A stretch of 64,000 nucleotides of DNA, taken from NCBI RefSeq assembly GCF_006716905.1, contig NZ_VFPV01000001.1, forward strand, positions 1,490,001 through 1,554,000, in the 5' to 3' direction. A model generated the notes under the pieces. It did no database searches. It was not told the origin of the DNA and worked only from the letters and a program-made list of their open reading frames with translations. Each line of letters opens with the position of its first letter. Positions within the stretch are counted from its first letter, which is position 1. The translations under genes were made by a program, and so were the position numbers. This stretch comes from Acidovorax temperans. Its GTDB lineage: Bacteria > Pseudomonadota > Gammaproteobacteria > Burkholderiales > Burkholderiaceae_C. Below are positions 55,926 through 64,000 of this stretch, one piece after another.

Positions 55926-56597
55926 ATGGCTAAGAAAGCGCCACGCCGCACGGCGCAACGTATTCTGGAAGTGACGCTGGACCTGTTCAACCGGTTCGGC
56001 GAGCCCAATGTGTCCACCACCGCCATTTCTGCCGAGCTGGGCATCAGCCCCGGCAACCTGTATTACCACTACCCAGCCAAAGACGCGCTGATCAACACCC
56101 TGTTCGACCAGTACGAAGAGGCGCTGAATGGGCTGCTGCAGGCCAGCGACAGCGTGCACAACGTGGAAGACGCCTGGTTCTTCCTGCACACCCTGTTCGA
56201 GCTGATCTGGGAATACCGGTTTCTGTACCGCGACCTCAACGACCTGCTGTCCAAAAACCGCCGCCTGGAAACCCATTTCCAGTCCGTGCTGCACCGCAAG
56301 GAAAAGGCAGTGCACACCATGCTGGAAGGCATGCAGCAAGCACAGGCGCTGCTCCCCGGGCCCGAGACCCGTGCGGCCCTGCCCACCACCGCTACCAGCA
56401 TGGTGGTGGTACTGACCTACTGGCTCAGCTACGAATACGTGCGCGACCCGCGCCATGCGCTGGAACCCGGCAACGCCCACCATGCCCTGCTGCGCGGCGC
56501 GCGGCATGTGCTCAACCTGCTGGAGCCCTACCTGGAAGCCACGCAGCGTGCCCATTTGCAAGCCCTGGCGCAGGCCTATGCCCCACCGGCGGGCTGA
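55926..56597 (+). CDS. TetR-family regulator (PhaD-like context)
   Basis: DNA-binding protein of 223 aa. Helix-turn-helix at about residues 30-55 (VSTTAISAELGISPGNLYYH), then a C-terminal effector domain rich in aromatic residues (ELIWEYRFLYRDLNDLL). Its place after a phasin gene recalls the Pseudomonas PHA regulator PhaD, so control of PHA-linked genes is plausible but not shown. The next gene follows after 41 bp. Confidence 0.87.
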   Translation: MAKKAPRRTAQRILEVTLDLFNRFGEPNVSTTAISAELGISPGNLYYHYPAKDALINTLFDQYEEALNGLLQASDSVHNVEDAWFFLHTLFELIWEYRFLYRDLNDLLSKNRRLETHFQSVLHRKEKAVHTMLEGMQQAQALLPGPETRAALPTTATSMVVVLTYWLSYEYVRDPRHALEPGNAHHALLRGARHVLNLLEPYLEATQRAHLQALAQAYAPPAG

Positions 56598-56638
56598 CTC
56601 GCCACCACACGATCAACAACAACATGACGGAGACACCC

Positions 56639-57418
56639 ATGGCACCTTGGACCCCCTTCCCCCACGCAGGCGACTACGCCTGGGATACCACCCGTGTGCA
56701 GCAACAATGGAGCCAGCTGCACCTGGGAGACGCGGAGCCCCTGCCCCAGGACCCCGCCGTGCTGCACGCCTGGGCGCTGTTCCATAACGGCGAGTTTCAA
56801 AAGGCGGCAGAAGCTGGCCTGGCCGCAGGCGGCGCGGGCATCACGGCTGCCAACAAGGCAACGGCGGTGTACGCTACCTACCTGGAGCCGCGCGAGCAAA
56901 CGCGGCTCGGGCTGTTCATGCAGATTGCCGAGCGTGCCCAGGCACAGGCTGCCGCCAACGCGCAGCACGCCAACGCCTGGTACTGGAACGCCTACGCCCT
57001 GGGCCGCTACTGCCAGGGCATCAGCGTGGCCAAGGCCCTGGCGCAGGGGCTCGGCCAGCAGGTGAAAGAATCGCTGGAAAAAGCCATTGCCCTGTCGCCC
57101 CGGCATGTGGAAGCGCGCATTGCGCTGGGCACCTTCCACGCAGAAGTCATCGACAAAGTGGGGGCGATGGTGGGCGGCATGACCTATGGCGCCAAGAAAG
57201 AAGTTGGCCTGCAGCTGTTTGAAGAAGCGCTGGCCTTGCAACCCGGCTCGGCCATTGGCATGGTGGACTACGCCAACGCCCTGGTCATGCTCGAAGGCGA
57301 CGAACGCATTGACGAAGCCACCGCGCTGTATGAACGCGCCGCAGTCTGCCAGCCGATGGACGCGATGGAAGAGCTGCACGTGGCCATGGCACGGGCCGAG
57401 CTGCACGAGGAAAGCTGA
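56639..57418 (+). CDS. TPR-like protein of unknown function
   Basis: Cytoplasmic protein of 259 aa without signal peptide or membrane segment. Repeating helical pairs of TPR character are visible (WALFHNGEFQKAAEAGLAAG, ESLEKAIALSPRHVEARIAL, LQLFEEALALQPGSAIGMVD). GGAG seven bases upstream of ATG 56639 selects MAPWTPFPHAGDY over an ATG five codons earlier. It probably forms one unit with the TetR gene. Function is unknown; protein-protein interaction is the family norm. Confidence 0.8.
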   Translation: MAPWTPFPHAGDYAWDTTRVQQQWSQLHLGDAEPLPQDPAVLHAWALFHNGEFQKAAEAGLAAGGAGITAANKATAVYATYLEPREQTRLGLFMQIAERAQAQAAANAQHANAWYWNAYALGRYCQGISVAKALAQGLGQQVKESLEKAIALSPRHVEARIALGTFHAEVIDKVGAMVGGMTYGAKKEVGLQLFEEALALQPGSAIGMVDYANALVMLEGDERIDEATALYERAAVCQPMDAMEELHVAMARAELHEES

Positions 57419-57468
57419 GCAAGCCCCACACCGCAGCAGCTACCAGCGGCTACCTGCCGCTGACCCGC

Positions 57469-58245
57469 TCAGGCGCCAAAGCGGCGCGAGGCGATTTCGA
57501 GCAGGCCGTCAAAAATCAGGTTGTCCACCAGCTCGAAAGGCCGGGTCATGCTGGGCGCCATCTTCCAGCCCGCGCCGCCCGTCATGATGCAGGCGGGCTC
57601 CTGGCCGCTGTGCTGCAGCAGGTGCTGGTACATGCGCTCCACCGCGCCGGCAATGGCGTAGGTGCCGCCGCTGGTCAGGGCATCACTGGTGTTGGTGGGA
57701 AAGGGGCGCACCTCGCCCGTGGGCACATGCAGGCCTGCGGTGCCGGTTTCCAGTGCGCGCAGCATGATGCCGTGGCCCGGCAGGATGAGGCCGCCCAGGA
57801 ACTTGCCGTCCACATCAATGCATTCCACCGTCACGGCGGTGCCCACCATCACCACCACCAGCGGCCGTGCCGGGCCCCGGGCCAGCACATGGTGGCGCGC
57901 GCCCACCATCGCCACCCAGCGGTCTGAGCCCAGGCGCGAAGGGTGGTCGTAGCCGTTGGTAAGCCCCGCCTCTTCGGCCGACGACACCACCCATTGCGGC
58001 TCCACGTCCCAGCGCACCATTTGCTCCATCTGCTCTTGCACCCGGCGCTTGGCAGCGTCCCCTGCCACCACGCAGCCCAGCATGCGCGTGGGCACAGGCA
58101 ATTGGGCCCAGCTGCTTTCGGCCAGGCGGTCGATGTGGTCAAGGAACTCGGCACCATGCGCGATGAGCGCTGCGCCGGGGCGGTGAGCGTCGTACAACGC
58201 CCACTTGAGACGGGTGTTGCCGACGTCGATGGCCAAAAATGTCAT
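57469..58245 (-). CDS. coaX: Type III pantothenate kinase
   Basis: Cytoplasmic enzyme (258 aa) for the first step of coenzyme A synthesis. The ASKHA phosphate motif [15 protein letters not shown] is at the N-terminus. [23 protein letters not shown] and [14 protein letters not shown] are typical of CoaX. Start [12 protein letters not shown] at 58243-58245. It converges on the TPR-like gene with a 50-bp gap. Confidence 0.93.
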   Translation of the reverse strand: MTFLAIDVGNTRLKWALYDAHRPGAALIAHGAEFLDHIDRLAESSWAQLPVPTRMLGCVVAGDAAKRRVQEQMEQMVRWDVEPQWVVSSAEEAGLTNGYDHPSRLGSDRWVAMVGARHHVLARGPARPLVVVMVGTAVTVECIDVDGKFLGGLILPGHGIMLRALETGTAGLHVPTGEVRPFPTNTSDALTSGGTYAIAGAVERMYQHLLQHSGQEPACIMTGGAGWKMAPSMTRPFELVDNLIFDGLLEIASRRFGA

Positions 58246-58471
58246 GGCGCGGATTATCCCGAGTTTTGCCAAGCCCCCCTGCACAGGGGGTACACAAAGA
58301 TACAGGCACTGTCACCCGCTGAACGAAATGGCCGCCACGGCAGGCCAGGGCAAGCTGCAAGCCGCACCGTGTGATTGCCAACAATTTTCATGCGCGCTTG
58401 GCCTACACCCATTTGTCGCACACTCGGTCTACAGTGGCCTTTCCAATGTTGGCTGCACTAGGAGGTATCTC

Positions 58472-58971
58472 ATGGGTCTTTTCAGTTTTATCAAAGAAGC
58501 GGGTGAAAAGCTGTTTGGCGGCAAAGAGGTGGAGGCCGCAGCGGCGCAAGCGGCCAGCAACCCGGCCCCCTTGCAGGACCTGAACGACAAGGCTGCGCGC
58601 GCCATTGAGGCCTATATCGCCTCGCAAAACCTGGGGTGCAGGGCGTGCAGGTGGCGTTTGACGGCGCCAGCGGCAAGGTGGTGGTTCAAGGCCAGGCCCC
58701 CACGCAGGAAGCCAAGGAAAAAGTCACCCTGTGCTGCGGCAACGTGGCCAGTGTAAAAGACGTGGACAACCTGATGGCCGTGTCGGCCCCCTCGCCCGAA
58801 GCCCAGTACCACGACGTGGTGCGCGGCGACACCCTGTCGGCCATTGCCAAGAAGTACTACGGCGACGCCAACAAGTACCCCGTGATTTTCGAGGCGAACA
58901 AGCCCATGCTGAGCCACCCCGACAAGATCTACCCTGGCCAGAAGCTGCGCATTCCACCCCTGGCGCAGTGA
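58472..58971 (+). pseudogene. kbp: Kbp/YgaU-type BON-LysM protein gene with a frameshift
   Basis: Two frames together encode a potassium-binding-protein homologue. From ATG 58472 (AGGAGG upstream) the product reads MGLFSFIKEAGEKLFGG and stays in frame to S-Q-N-L-G. After the GGGG at 58633-58636 the frame shifts by -1 and resumes V-Q-G-V-Q-V-A-F-D-G, the BON domain, then a complete LysM domain (YHDVVRGDTLSAIAKKYYGD ... DKIYPGQKLRIP). One extra G would restore a normal protein of about 166 aa. A sequencing error, a real mutation or a recoding event are possible. The run is not a classical slippery site. Confidence 0.85.
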
Positions 58972-58987
58972 GCGGTATTTTTTAAGC

Positions 58988-59201
58988 AAAAAGAGCTGCC
59001 AGCGCTTGATACACAAGCGGTAGGGACCCTCTGCACAAACCACCGCGCCGTGTGCATCTGCGGCTTCGGGCGGTCTGCTGCGTTGCAAATCCTCGCAATA
59101 GCTGCGGCTATTGCTGCGTTTTGCGCCTTGCAGCCCATCCCGATCCGCAGCGCACACTTGCCGCTCGATACGTGCAGAGGATCCCTAGCAGCTCTTTTTT
59201 T
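58988..59201. repeat. Large imperfect palindrome with a nested dispersed repeat
   Basis: The outer arms AAAAAGAGCTGC (58988-58999) and GCAGCTCTTTTT pair; TAGGGACCCTCTGCAC (59021-59036) pairs with GTGCAGAGGATCCCTA (59172-59187); inner arms of about 50 bp (59050-59103 with 59108-59157) meet at GCAATAGC-TGCG-GCTATTGC. The 21 bp at 59000-59020 (CAGCGCTTGATACACAAGCG) have no partner in the right arm and match the dispersed repeat core. Read rightwards the structure ends in T7, so it could terminate kbp transcription. It fills the 304-bp gap before the rhodanese gene. Confidence 0.8.
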
Positions 59202-59275
59202 AGGAGCACTCATTTCATCTTTGGCCGATGCCAGAGTGCCAAGCCCCTGCAGGGGCGCCGCCTCAGGCCGGGCGA

Positions 59276-59701
59276 TCAGCCCTGCCGCCAGGGCAGGCCG
59301 CGAAAACGCCAGCCGCCCTTTTTGCCGCGCTGGCCGTTGTCATCCGGGTCGCCCTCAAAGCCTTCCAGAATGTTGTAGGCGGTGAGCCCCAGTTCGGTAG
59401 CCCGTTTGGCGGCGGCAATGGAGCGCACGCCGCTGCGGCACAGCAGCACGGCGCTTTGCCCGGCGGGCACGGCCGCGCGCAGCTGGGCGTCAAAGTCGGG
59501 GTTCATGGCCATGCCGGGCCATTGCTTCCACGGCACGGCGGCAGCGCCGGGCACGCGACCCACCCATTCCATTTCGGCCGAACTGCGCACATCCACCAGC
59601 ACGGCCTTGCCTTCCTGCACCCACTGCCAGGCTTGCTGGGGGGTGACGTCGCCGGCGTAGCCTTCAGCGGGGATCACGGTGGGGGTGGCAGATGAGGTCA
59701 T
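59276..59701 (-). CDS. Rhodanese-domain protein
   Basis: Single-domain sulfurtransferase-like protein of 141 aa. Active-site loop VLLCRSGVRS with the catalytic Cys, preceded by VLVDVRSSAEMEWVGRVPGA. Ends in a short basic/Trp-rich tail. An AAAGGA about eight bases upstream supports ATG 59699-59701 over one six codons earlier. Substrate is unknown. Confidence 0.88.
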   Translation of the reverse strand: MTSSATPTVIPAEGYAGDVTPQQAWQWVQEGKAVLVDVRSSAEMEWVGRVPGAAAVPWKQWPGMAMNPDFDAQLRAAVPAGQSAVLLCRSGVRSIAAAKRATELGLTAYNILEGFEGDPDDNGQRGKKGGWRFRGLPWRQG

Positions 59702-59776
59702 GGGTGCAATCCTTTCCATTCGGTCGGTTCAGTCGGGCTTGTTCTTGAAAAGCGGTGTGGCTGCGGCAGCGCGCCA

Positions 59777-60775
59777 TCACCACAGGGGCGCGGGCTCTTC
59801 ACGCAGCTGGTTGCGCAGCGCGGCATAGTCGGGCACCACGGTGGCCACGGTGTTCCAAAAGCGCGGGCTGTGGTCCATCACGCGCAGGTGGGCCAGTTCG
59901 TGCGCCACCACGTAGTCGATGACGGCGGGGCGGTAGTGCAGCAGGCGCCAGTTCAGGCGAATGGAGCCATCGGCCTTGGCGCTGCCCCAGCGGGTTTCGG
60001 CGCTGGACAGGCGCAGGCTCGTCCACTGCACACCCAGCAGCGGCGCGAAATGGTCCAGCCGCTCGGTGAAATGGCGGCGCGCATCGCGCATCAGCCAGGC
60101 CAGCACGGCATCGCGGATCTGCGTGGCGCTGGCATCTGCCGGCAGGCCAATCACCAGCCGCGCCGGGGTGTCGGGCGCGGCAGCATGCAGGGCCCCGCCC
60201 CGGCCGCTGCGGCTTTGCGTGGCATCCAGCACCACCTGCAGGGGCTGGCCCAGGTAAGGCAGCTGCACGCCATCGGCCCACACAATGCGGCCGCTTTCCA
60301 GGCGCTGCTGGCGCTCGCGCGCCTGCACCAGCTTGGTCATCACCCAGGCGCTGCGTTGGCGCAGCACGGTGTCCACGGCCGACAGGGCCACCCAGCTGGG
60401 GGCGCGCACGGCCAGGCCATCCGCCCCCACGGTGAAGCCAATGGTGCGCCTGCGCGAGCGGTGCAGGGCATAGGCCACCAGGGCGTCGCCCAGCAGCACC
60501 TCGCGGTTGGCCTGGGGGTGGCGGAATTCAGCAGGGGCCAACAACGTTGGCAATGGCGCCGTGGGCAGCGCAGAAATTGCTATGTTTTCAGGAGCTGGCG
60601 GCGCTTTGCGGGTGCGCCTTGCAGGCACTTTTGGCTTCAAACCCGAGGGGCCAGGCACGCTGGGCTGAGTGCCGCTGCGCGGGTGGGCAGGCGAAGCGGC
60701 GGGCGGTTGCGCTGTGCCACGCGCCCCTGCCGAGGCGTCAAAAAAATCCAGGGCCAACTGCACCAGGCGCTTCAT
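59777..60775 (-). CDS. YgjP/DUF45-family zinc metalloprotein
   Basis: Protein of 332 aa. The C-terminal YgjP-like (M48-related) domain contains the zinc motif HELAH in YVVAHELAHLRVMDHSPRFW, after TRWGSAKADGSIRLNWRLLH. The N-terminal 90 residues are a Pro/Ala/Arg-rich linker, part of which (A-P-P-A-P-E-N-I-A-I-S) is encoded by a dispersed repeat copy. Start MKRLVQLALDFFDA at 60773-60775. Proteolytic activity is likely from the motif but the substrate is unknown. Confidence 0.87.
   Translation of the reverse strand: MKRLVQLALDFFDASAGARGTAQPPAASPAHPRSGTQPSVPGPSGLKPKVPARRTRKAPPAPENIAISALPTAPLPTLLAPAEFRHPQANREVLLGDALVAYALHRSRRRTIGFTVGADGLAVRAPSWVALSAVDTVLRQRSAWVMTKLVQARERQQRLESGRIVWADGVQLPYLGQPLQVVLDATQSRSGRGGALHAAAPDTPARLVIGLPADASATQIRDAVLAWLMRDARRHFTERLDHFAPLLGVQWTSLRLSSAETRWGSAKADGSIRLNWRLLHYRPAVIDYVVAHELAHLRVMDHSPRFWNTVATVVPDYAALRNQLREEPAPLW
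60573..60639. repeat. Dispersed palindromic repeat inside the YgjP-like gene
   Basis: Lead GAAATTGCTATGTTTTCAGG, core AGCTGGCGGCGCTTTG, spacer, GCGCCTTGCAGGC. In frame on the minus strand (K-A-P-P-A-P-E-N-I-A-I), within the disordered linker of the protein. The lead matches the family very well, the right arm moderately. Confidence 0.7.
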
Positions 60776-60892
60776 CACAGGCTGCCAGCCGCCACGCGCG
60801 GGCCACGCCATGCGCTGGGGCCGTCAACGGCGGGCACCGGCGGGTGGCGTTGTGCGGGGTGCTGGCGCATGGCAGGGTTGCGTGAAGCGAGA

Positions 60893-61678
60893 TCAGTCGG
60901 CGCTGCCGCCCTGTGCGGGCGCGGCCAGGGGCTGGGGCTCTGCGGGATAGGCTTCGGGGTCGAGGCGGCGCATTTCGGCCTCGATCCACGCTTCCACCTC
61001 GCGCATCAGCTCGTCGGGCTGGCGGCCGGCGGAGGCAATGGCGGGGCCGATGGACACATCCACCACGCCCGGCTTTTTGATGAAGGCCTTGCGGGGCCAC
61101 ACCTTGGCCGATGTGACGGCAATCGGAATCACCGGCACGCCGGTGTCGATGGCCAGCCGGGTGCCGCCGTTCTTGTACTGGCCCTTCTGCCCCCGCTCCA
61201 CACGCGTGCCTTCGGGGAACATGATGACCCAGGTGCCCTTGGCCAGCAGCGCCTTGCCCTGCTGCACCACCTTGTGGAACGCCTTGGCGCGCAGGCTGCG
61301 GTCGATGTGGATCATGTCCAGCCGCCCGATGGACCAGCCAAAGAACGGCACGTACAGCAGCTCTTTCTTGAACACGTAGGCCAGGGGGTGCGGCATGATG
61401 GCCGGCATCAAGAACGTCTCGTACGTGGACTGGTGCTTGCACAGCAACACCGCACCGCTTTTCTCGCCCTGGGGCAGGTGCTCCATGCCGGTGACGCGGT
61501 ACTGGATGCCCAGCAGCGGACGAGCGCTGTGCACACAAAGCGACAGCCAGGCGCGGGCAATGCGGTACAGCGACGTGCCGCGCATCCCGAACAACGAACC
61601 CAGCACGATGGCCAGGGTGTAGGGCACCACGGTGATGGCCATCCACAGCATGTGGATGATGGAACGGATCAGCGCCAT
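60893..61678 (-). CDS. plsC: 1-acyl-sn-glycerol-3-phosphate acyltransferase
   Basis: Inner-membrane enzyme (261 aa) making phosphatidic acid. N-terminal membrane segment (MLWMAITVVPYTLAIVLGSL). Acyltransferase motif I is H-QSTY-E (CKHQSTYETF) with Glu where many families have Asp. Motif III is MFPEGTRVERGQKG. Start MALIRSIIHMLW at 61676-61678. The region between it and gmhB is almost entirely a dispersed repeat. Confidence 0.93.
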   Translation of the reverse strand: MALIRSIIHMLWMAITVVPYTLAIVLGSLFGMRGTSLYRIARAWLSLCVHSARPLLGIQYRVTGMEHLPQGEKSGAVLLCKHQSTYETFLMPAIMPHPLAYVFKKELLYVPFFGWSIGRLDMIHIDRSLRAKAFHKVVQQGKALLAKGTWVIMFPEGTRVERGQKGQYKNGGTRLAIDTGVPVIPIAVTSAKVWPRKAFIKKPGVVDVSIGPAIASAGRQPDELMREVEAWIEAEMRRLDPEAYPAEPQPLAAPAQGGSAD

Positions 61679-61680
61679 AG

Positions 61681-61748
61681 TTTTCAGTCTTTCTGGGCTC
61701 CAGCGCCCTGTATACAAGCGCCAGCAGCTATATTTTTTATAGTATCAA
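61681..61748. repeat. Dispersed palindromic repeat filling the gmhB-plsC gap
   Basis: In the opposite orientation to the other copies. Reverse complement: lead TACTATAAAAAATATAGC, core TGCTGGCGCTTGTATAC, then AGGGCGCTGGAGCCC. One end overlaps the gmhB stop codon (61745-61747), the other lies next to the plsC start codon, so it forms the whole spacer. Confidence 0.85.
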
Positions 61749-62335
61749 CCCACCGCCGACGGTGCCGGAACAGGCTGCGACTGCGGCGTTGCGGGCAACA
61801 GTTGCTCTACCCATTGCGCCAAGCTGGCATGCACCTGAATGCCCGCAGGCCAGCCCTCGGGCAGCGCCTGCCCCGGCTGCAGCCCGGCGGCATGGCCGGT
61901 GCACACCAGGTGCAGCTTGCCCCCCAGGGCGGCACCCGCTTGCAGGTGCGCCTGGCAGTTGCCCACCACCAGCACATCGTGCGGCTCCACGCCATAGCGC
62001 TCGCAAATCTGCTCCAGCAGGCCCGGGGCGGGCTTGCGGCAGCTGCATTCCTCTTCGGCGGTGTGGGGGCAGTAGAAGACGGCGTCGATGCGCCCGCCCA
62101 CCGCCGCCATCTGCCGGTGCATTTTGGTGTGGATGGCGTTGAGGGCCGCCACATCCAGCAAGCCCCGGCCCAGCCCGGGCTGGTTGGTGGCCACCACCAC
62201 ATGCCAGCCCGCGTGGTTCAGCCGTGCAATGGCCTCCAGCGCGCCCGGCACAGGCACCCAGTCGTCCGCCGAGGTGATGTAGTCATCGCCCAGGGCGTTG
62301 AGCAGGCCGTCACGGTCGAGGATGGCGAGTTTCAT
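61745..62335 (-). CDS. gmhB: GmhB-like D,D-heptose 1,7-bisphosphate phosphatase with altered motif IV
   Basis: HAD-family phosphatase of 196 aa for LPS core heptose synthesis. Motif I is LAILDRDGLLN, motif II VVVATNQPGLGRG, and the zinc loop CPHTAEEECSCRKP is present in the short form. Motif IV, expected as GD-x3-4-D, reads VVGNCQAHLQAG: the first Asp is Asn and the second is His. The C-terminus is a Pro/Ala-rich tail. It lies in the usual plsC-gmhB-glyS order. It may be reduced in activity or a related HAD phosphatase. Confidence 0.85.
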   Translation of the reverse strand: MKLAILDRDGLLNALGDDYITSADDWVPVPGALEAIARLNHAGWHVVVATNQPGLGRGLLDVAALNAIHTKMHRQMAAVGGRIDAVFYCPHTAEEECSCRKPAPGLLEQICERYGVEPHDVLVVGNCQAHLQAGAALGGKLHLVCTGHAAGLQPGQALPEGWPAGIQVHASLAQWVEQLLPATPQSQPVPAPSAVG

Positions 62336-62407
62336 GGGTTGCTTCCGTTGCGAGGTCACCAGCACCAGCCTACCAGAGCCACCAAATGCACATCAGGCCG
62401 CAGGGCC

Positions 62408-64000
62408 TCAAGCGGCCAGGCGCGAGAGATCGGCCACGCGGTTCATGGCTTCGTGCAGGCTCTTGAGCAGGCCCTGGCGGTTCAGGCGCAGATCCAGTTG
62501 CTCGGCGTTCACCATCACGTCGTCAAAGAACGCATCCACCGGCGCGCGCAGCACGGCCAGGGTCTGCAGGCTGGCGGTGTAGTCGCCCGCGTCAAACTGC
62601 GCATTGGCTTCGGGCACAAAGCGCTGCAGGGCGGCAAACAGGTCCTTCTCGGCCTGCTCTTGCAGCAGCGCGGGGTTCACGTGTGCGTCCACGGGGCCTT
62701 CCACTTCGGCCTTTTTCAGGATGTTGCCCACGCGCTTGTTGGCTGCCGCCAGCGCGGGTGCTTCGGGCAGCGCAGCAAAGGCACGCACGGCCGCCAGCTG
62801 CTTTTGCACCAGGGCCAGACGCTGCGGGCGCAGGGCCAGCACGGCGTCCACTTCCTGGGCACTGTAGCCTTGCTCGCGCAGGCTTCCGGCGAGGCGGTCG
62901 TAGATGAAGTCGGCCAGAGCAGCCGATGCGTCGGTGATCTTGTCGCCAAAGGCGGGGACAGCACCAGCCAGCAAGGCGTTCAAGTTGAGTGGCAAGTCCT
63001 TTTCGACCAGCATGCGAATCACGCCCAGCGCATGGCGGCGCAGCGCAAACGGGTCGCGGTCGCCCGTGGGCAGGTTGCCGATGCCGAACATGCCGACCAG
63101 GGTTTCCAGCTTGTCGGCCAGAGCCACCACCACGCCCGCCGTGTTGCGGGGCAGTGCGTCGCCCGCAAAGCGAGGCTTGTAGTGGTCTTCAATGGCGTGG
63201 GCCACGGTTTCGCCCAGGCCGTCGTTGAGCGCGTAGTAGCCGCCCATGATGCCCTGCAGCTCGGGGAACTCGCCCACCATGTCGGTGACGAGGTCGGTCT
63301 TGGCCAGCAATGCGGCTTGGTCGGCATCGGCCACCAAAGCGGCGTCGCCCAGTTGTGTGGCAATGGCCTTGGCGATAGCGCGCACGCGCTCCACGCGCTC
63401 GCCCTGCGTGCCCAGCTTGTTGTGGTAAACGACCTTGCCCAGGCCTTCGACGCGCGAGGCCAGTGTCTTCTTGCGGTCCTGGTCAAAGAAGAACTTGGCG
63501 TCGGCCAGGCGCGGGCGCACCACGCGCTCGTTGCCGCCGGTCACAAAGCTGGTGTCTTCGGGGCTGATGTTGCTCACCACCAGGAATTTGTTGGTGAGCT
63601 TACCTGCGGCGTCCAGCAGCGGGAAGTACTTCTGGTTGGCCTTCATCGTGAGGATGAGGCACTCTTGCGGCACGCCCAGGAACTGCTCTTCAAACTGGCA
63701 GATAACGACGTTGGGGCGCTCGACCAGCGCGGTCACTTCGTCGAGCAGGGCTTCGTCTTCAATGGGGCGGGCGCCATTGCCCACCTTGGCGGCGGCAGCG
63801 GCCAGCTGGCGCGCGATCTCGGCCTTGCGCTCGGCAAAGCTGGCGATCACGGCGCCGTCTTTTTGCAGCGTAGCGGCGTAGCTGTCGGCGTCTGCCAGCA
63901 CCACGGGCGACACGGCCGCTTCAAAGCGGTGGCCTTGCGTGCTGTTGCCAGCCGTGAGGCCCAGCGCCTTCACGGGCACCACGGTACTGCCGTGCAGCGC
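62408..64000 (-). CDS. glyS: Glycyl-tRNA synthetase beta subunit, 5' part outside window
   Basis: Beta subunit of the two-chain glycyl-tRNA synthetase. About 530 residues are present, from the window edge to the stop at 62408. Recognisable parts are LGVPQECLILTMKANQKYFP, VRPRLADAKFFFDQDRKK, HNKLGTQGERVERVRAIA and QGIMGGYYALNDGLGETVA, then the C-terminal anticodon-binding domain with VNAEQLDLRLNRQGLL. The gene continues beyond 64000. It lies 72 bp upstream of gmhB. Confidence 0.96.
   Translation of the reverse strand, partial: ALHGSTVVPVKALGLTAGNSTQGHRFEAAVSPVVLADADSYAATLQKDGAVIASFAERKAEIARQLAAAAAKVGNGARPIEDEALLDEVTALVERPNVVICQFEEQFLGVPQECLILTMKANQKYFPLLDAAGKLTNKFLVVSNISPEDTSFVTGGNERVVRPRLADAKFFFDQDRKKTLASRVEGLGKVVYHNKLGTQGERVERVRAIAKAIATQLGDAALVADADQAALLAKTDLVTDMVGEFPELQGIMGGYYALNDGLGETVAHAIEDHYKPRFAGDALPRNTAGVVVALADKLETLVGMFGIGNLPTGDRDPFALRRHALGVIRMLVEKDLPLNLNALLAGAVPAFGDKITDASAALADFIYDRLAGSLREQGYSAQEVDAVLALRPQRLALVQKQLAAVRAFAALPEAPALAAANKRVGNILKKAEVEGPVDAHVNPALLQEQAEKDLFAALQRFVPEANAQFDAGDYTASLQTLAVLRAPVDAFFDDVMVNAEQLDLRLNRQGLLKSLHEAMNRVADLSRLAA

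Noticed and set aside
58633..58638. Programmed -1 frameshift in kbp
   Set aside because: No X-XXY-YYZ slippery sequence, and a strong downstream RNA structure is not obvious; deletion or sequencing error is simpler.

Overview
The window is high-GC DNA with Shine-Dalgarno-led genes packed into short operons. Its gene content points to a betaproteobacterium of the family Comamonadaceae, closest in style to Acidovorax: lldPRD-dld, a norCBQD locus with detached norEF, argB next to slmA, phasin next to a TetR gene, and plsC-gmhB-glyS. The assignment rests on gene content and familiar sequence style, not on a database search. No rRNA, tRNA or CRISPR array was seen.

Layout. 1-5153 (minus): a glutamate/aspartate-type ABC importer (gltI, gltJ, gltK, start of gltL) split by a complete IS5-family insertion sequence, plus a second gltI-like binding protein. 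5360-9579: a LysR regulator, a small inverted-repeat element, and a TRAP transporter (dctQ, dctM, dctP). 10034-15429 (plus): a lactate operon (lldP permease, lldR regulator, lldD L-lactate dehydrogenase, dld D-lactate dehydrogenase) with two LldR-type operators about 118 bp apart in its promoter region. 15445-20369: housekeeping genes (MazG-like hydrolase, 2-hydroxyacid dehydrogenase, Atm1-type exporter, two hot-dog thioesterases, bactofilin). 20750-30003 (minus): a TetR-headed fatty-acid beta-oxidation block (TetR, acyl-CoA dehydrogenase, a DUF2147 protein, a FadB-like bifunctional enzyme, a DUF4442 protein, thiolase, a TesB-like thioesterase, enoyl-CoA hydratase). 30327-34454 (minus): slmA, a two-component system and argB. 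34619-41315: the nitric oxide reductase locus, norF and norE (minus) diverging from norC, norB, norQ, an iron-sulfur membrane protein and norD (plus), with NsrR-like and FNR/Dnr-like sites in the shared upstream region. 41341-55015: an O-antigen/polysaccharide locus with a WecA-like enzyme, glycosyltransferases, a methyltransferase/coiled-coil/glycosyltransferase fusion, an ABC exporter (wzm, wzt) and rmlBDAC for dTDP-rhamnose. 55220-64000: phasin, TetR, a TPR-like protein, coaX, a frameshifted kbp (ygaU), rhodanese, a YgjP-like metalloprotein, plsC, gmhB and the start of glyS read from its 3' end.

The most unusual signal is a dispersed palindromic repeat of about 50-70 bp, with core ATAGCTGCT-rGCGCTT-n5-8-AAGCGC-TrGAGGC. 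Ten copies are recognisable. Five are intergenic; two of these touch a stop codon and one forms the dctP terminator. The other five lie inside protein-coding genes: a histidine kinase, rmlD, rmlB, a YgjP-like gene, and the start codon and signal peptide of a DUF2147 gene. All five coding copies are read on the same repeat strand and in the same reading frame, giving a small peptide motif of the form K/Q-A-x-x-A-I/P. This resembles the in-frame palindromic elements known from Rickettsia. Other oddities are four copies of the 3' end of an enoyl-CoA hydratase gene in tandem downstream of it, a roughly 214-bp imperfect palindrome with a copy of the small repeat nested in one arm, and a gmhB gene without its motif IV aspartates.
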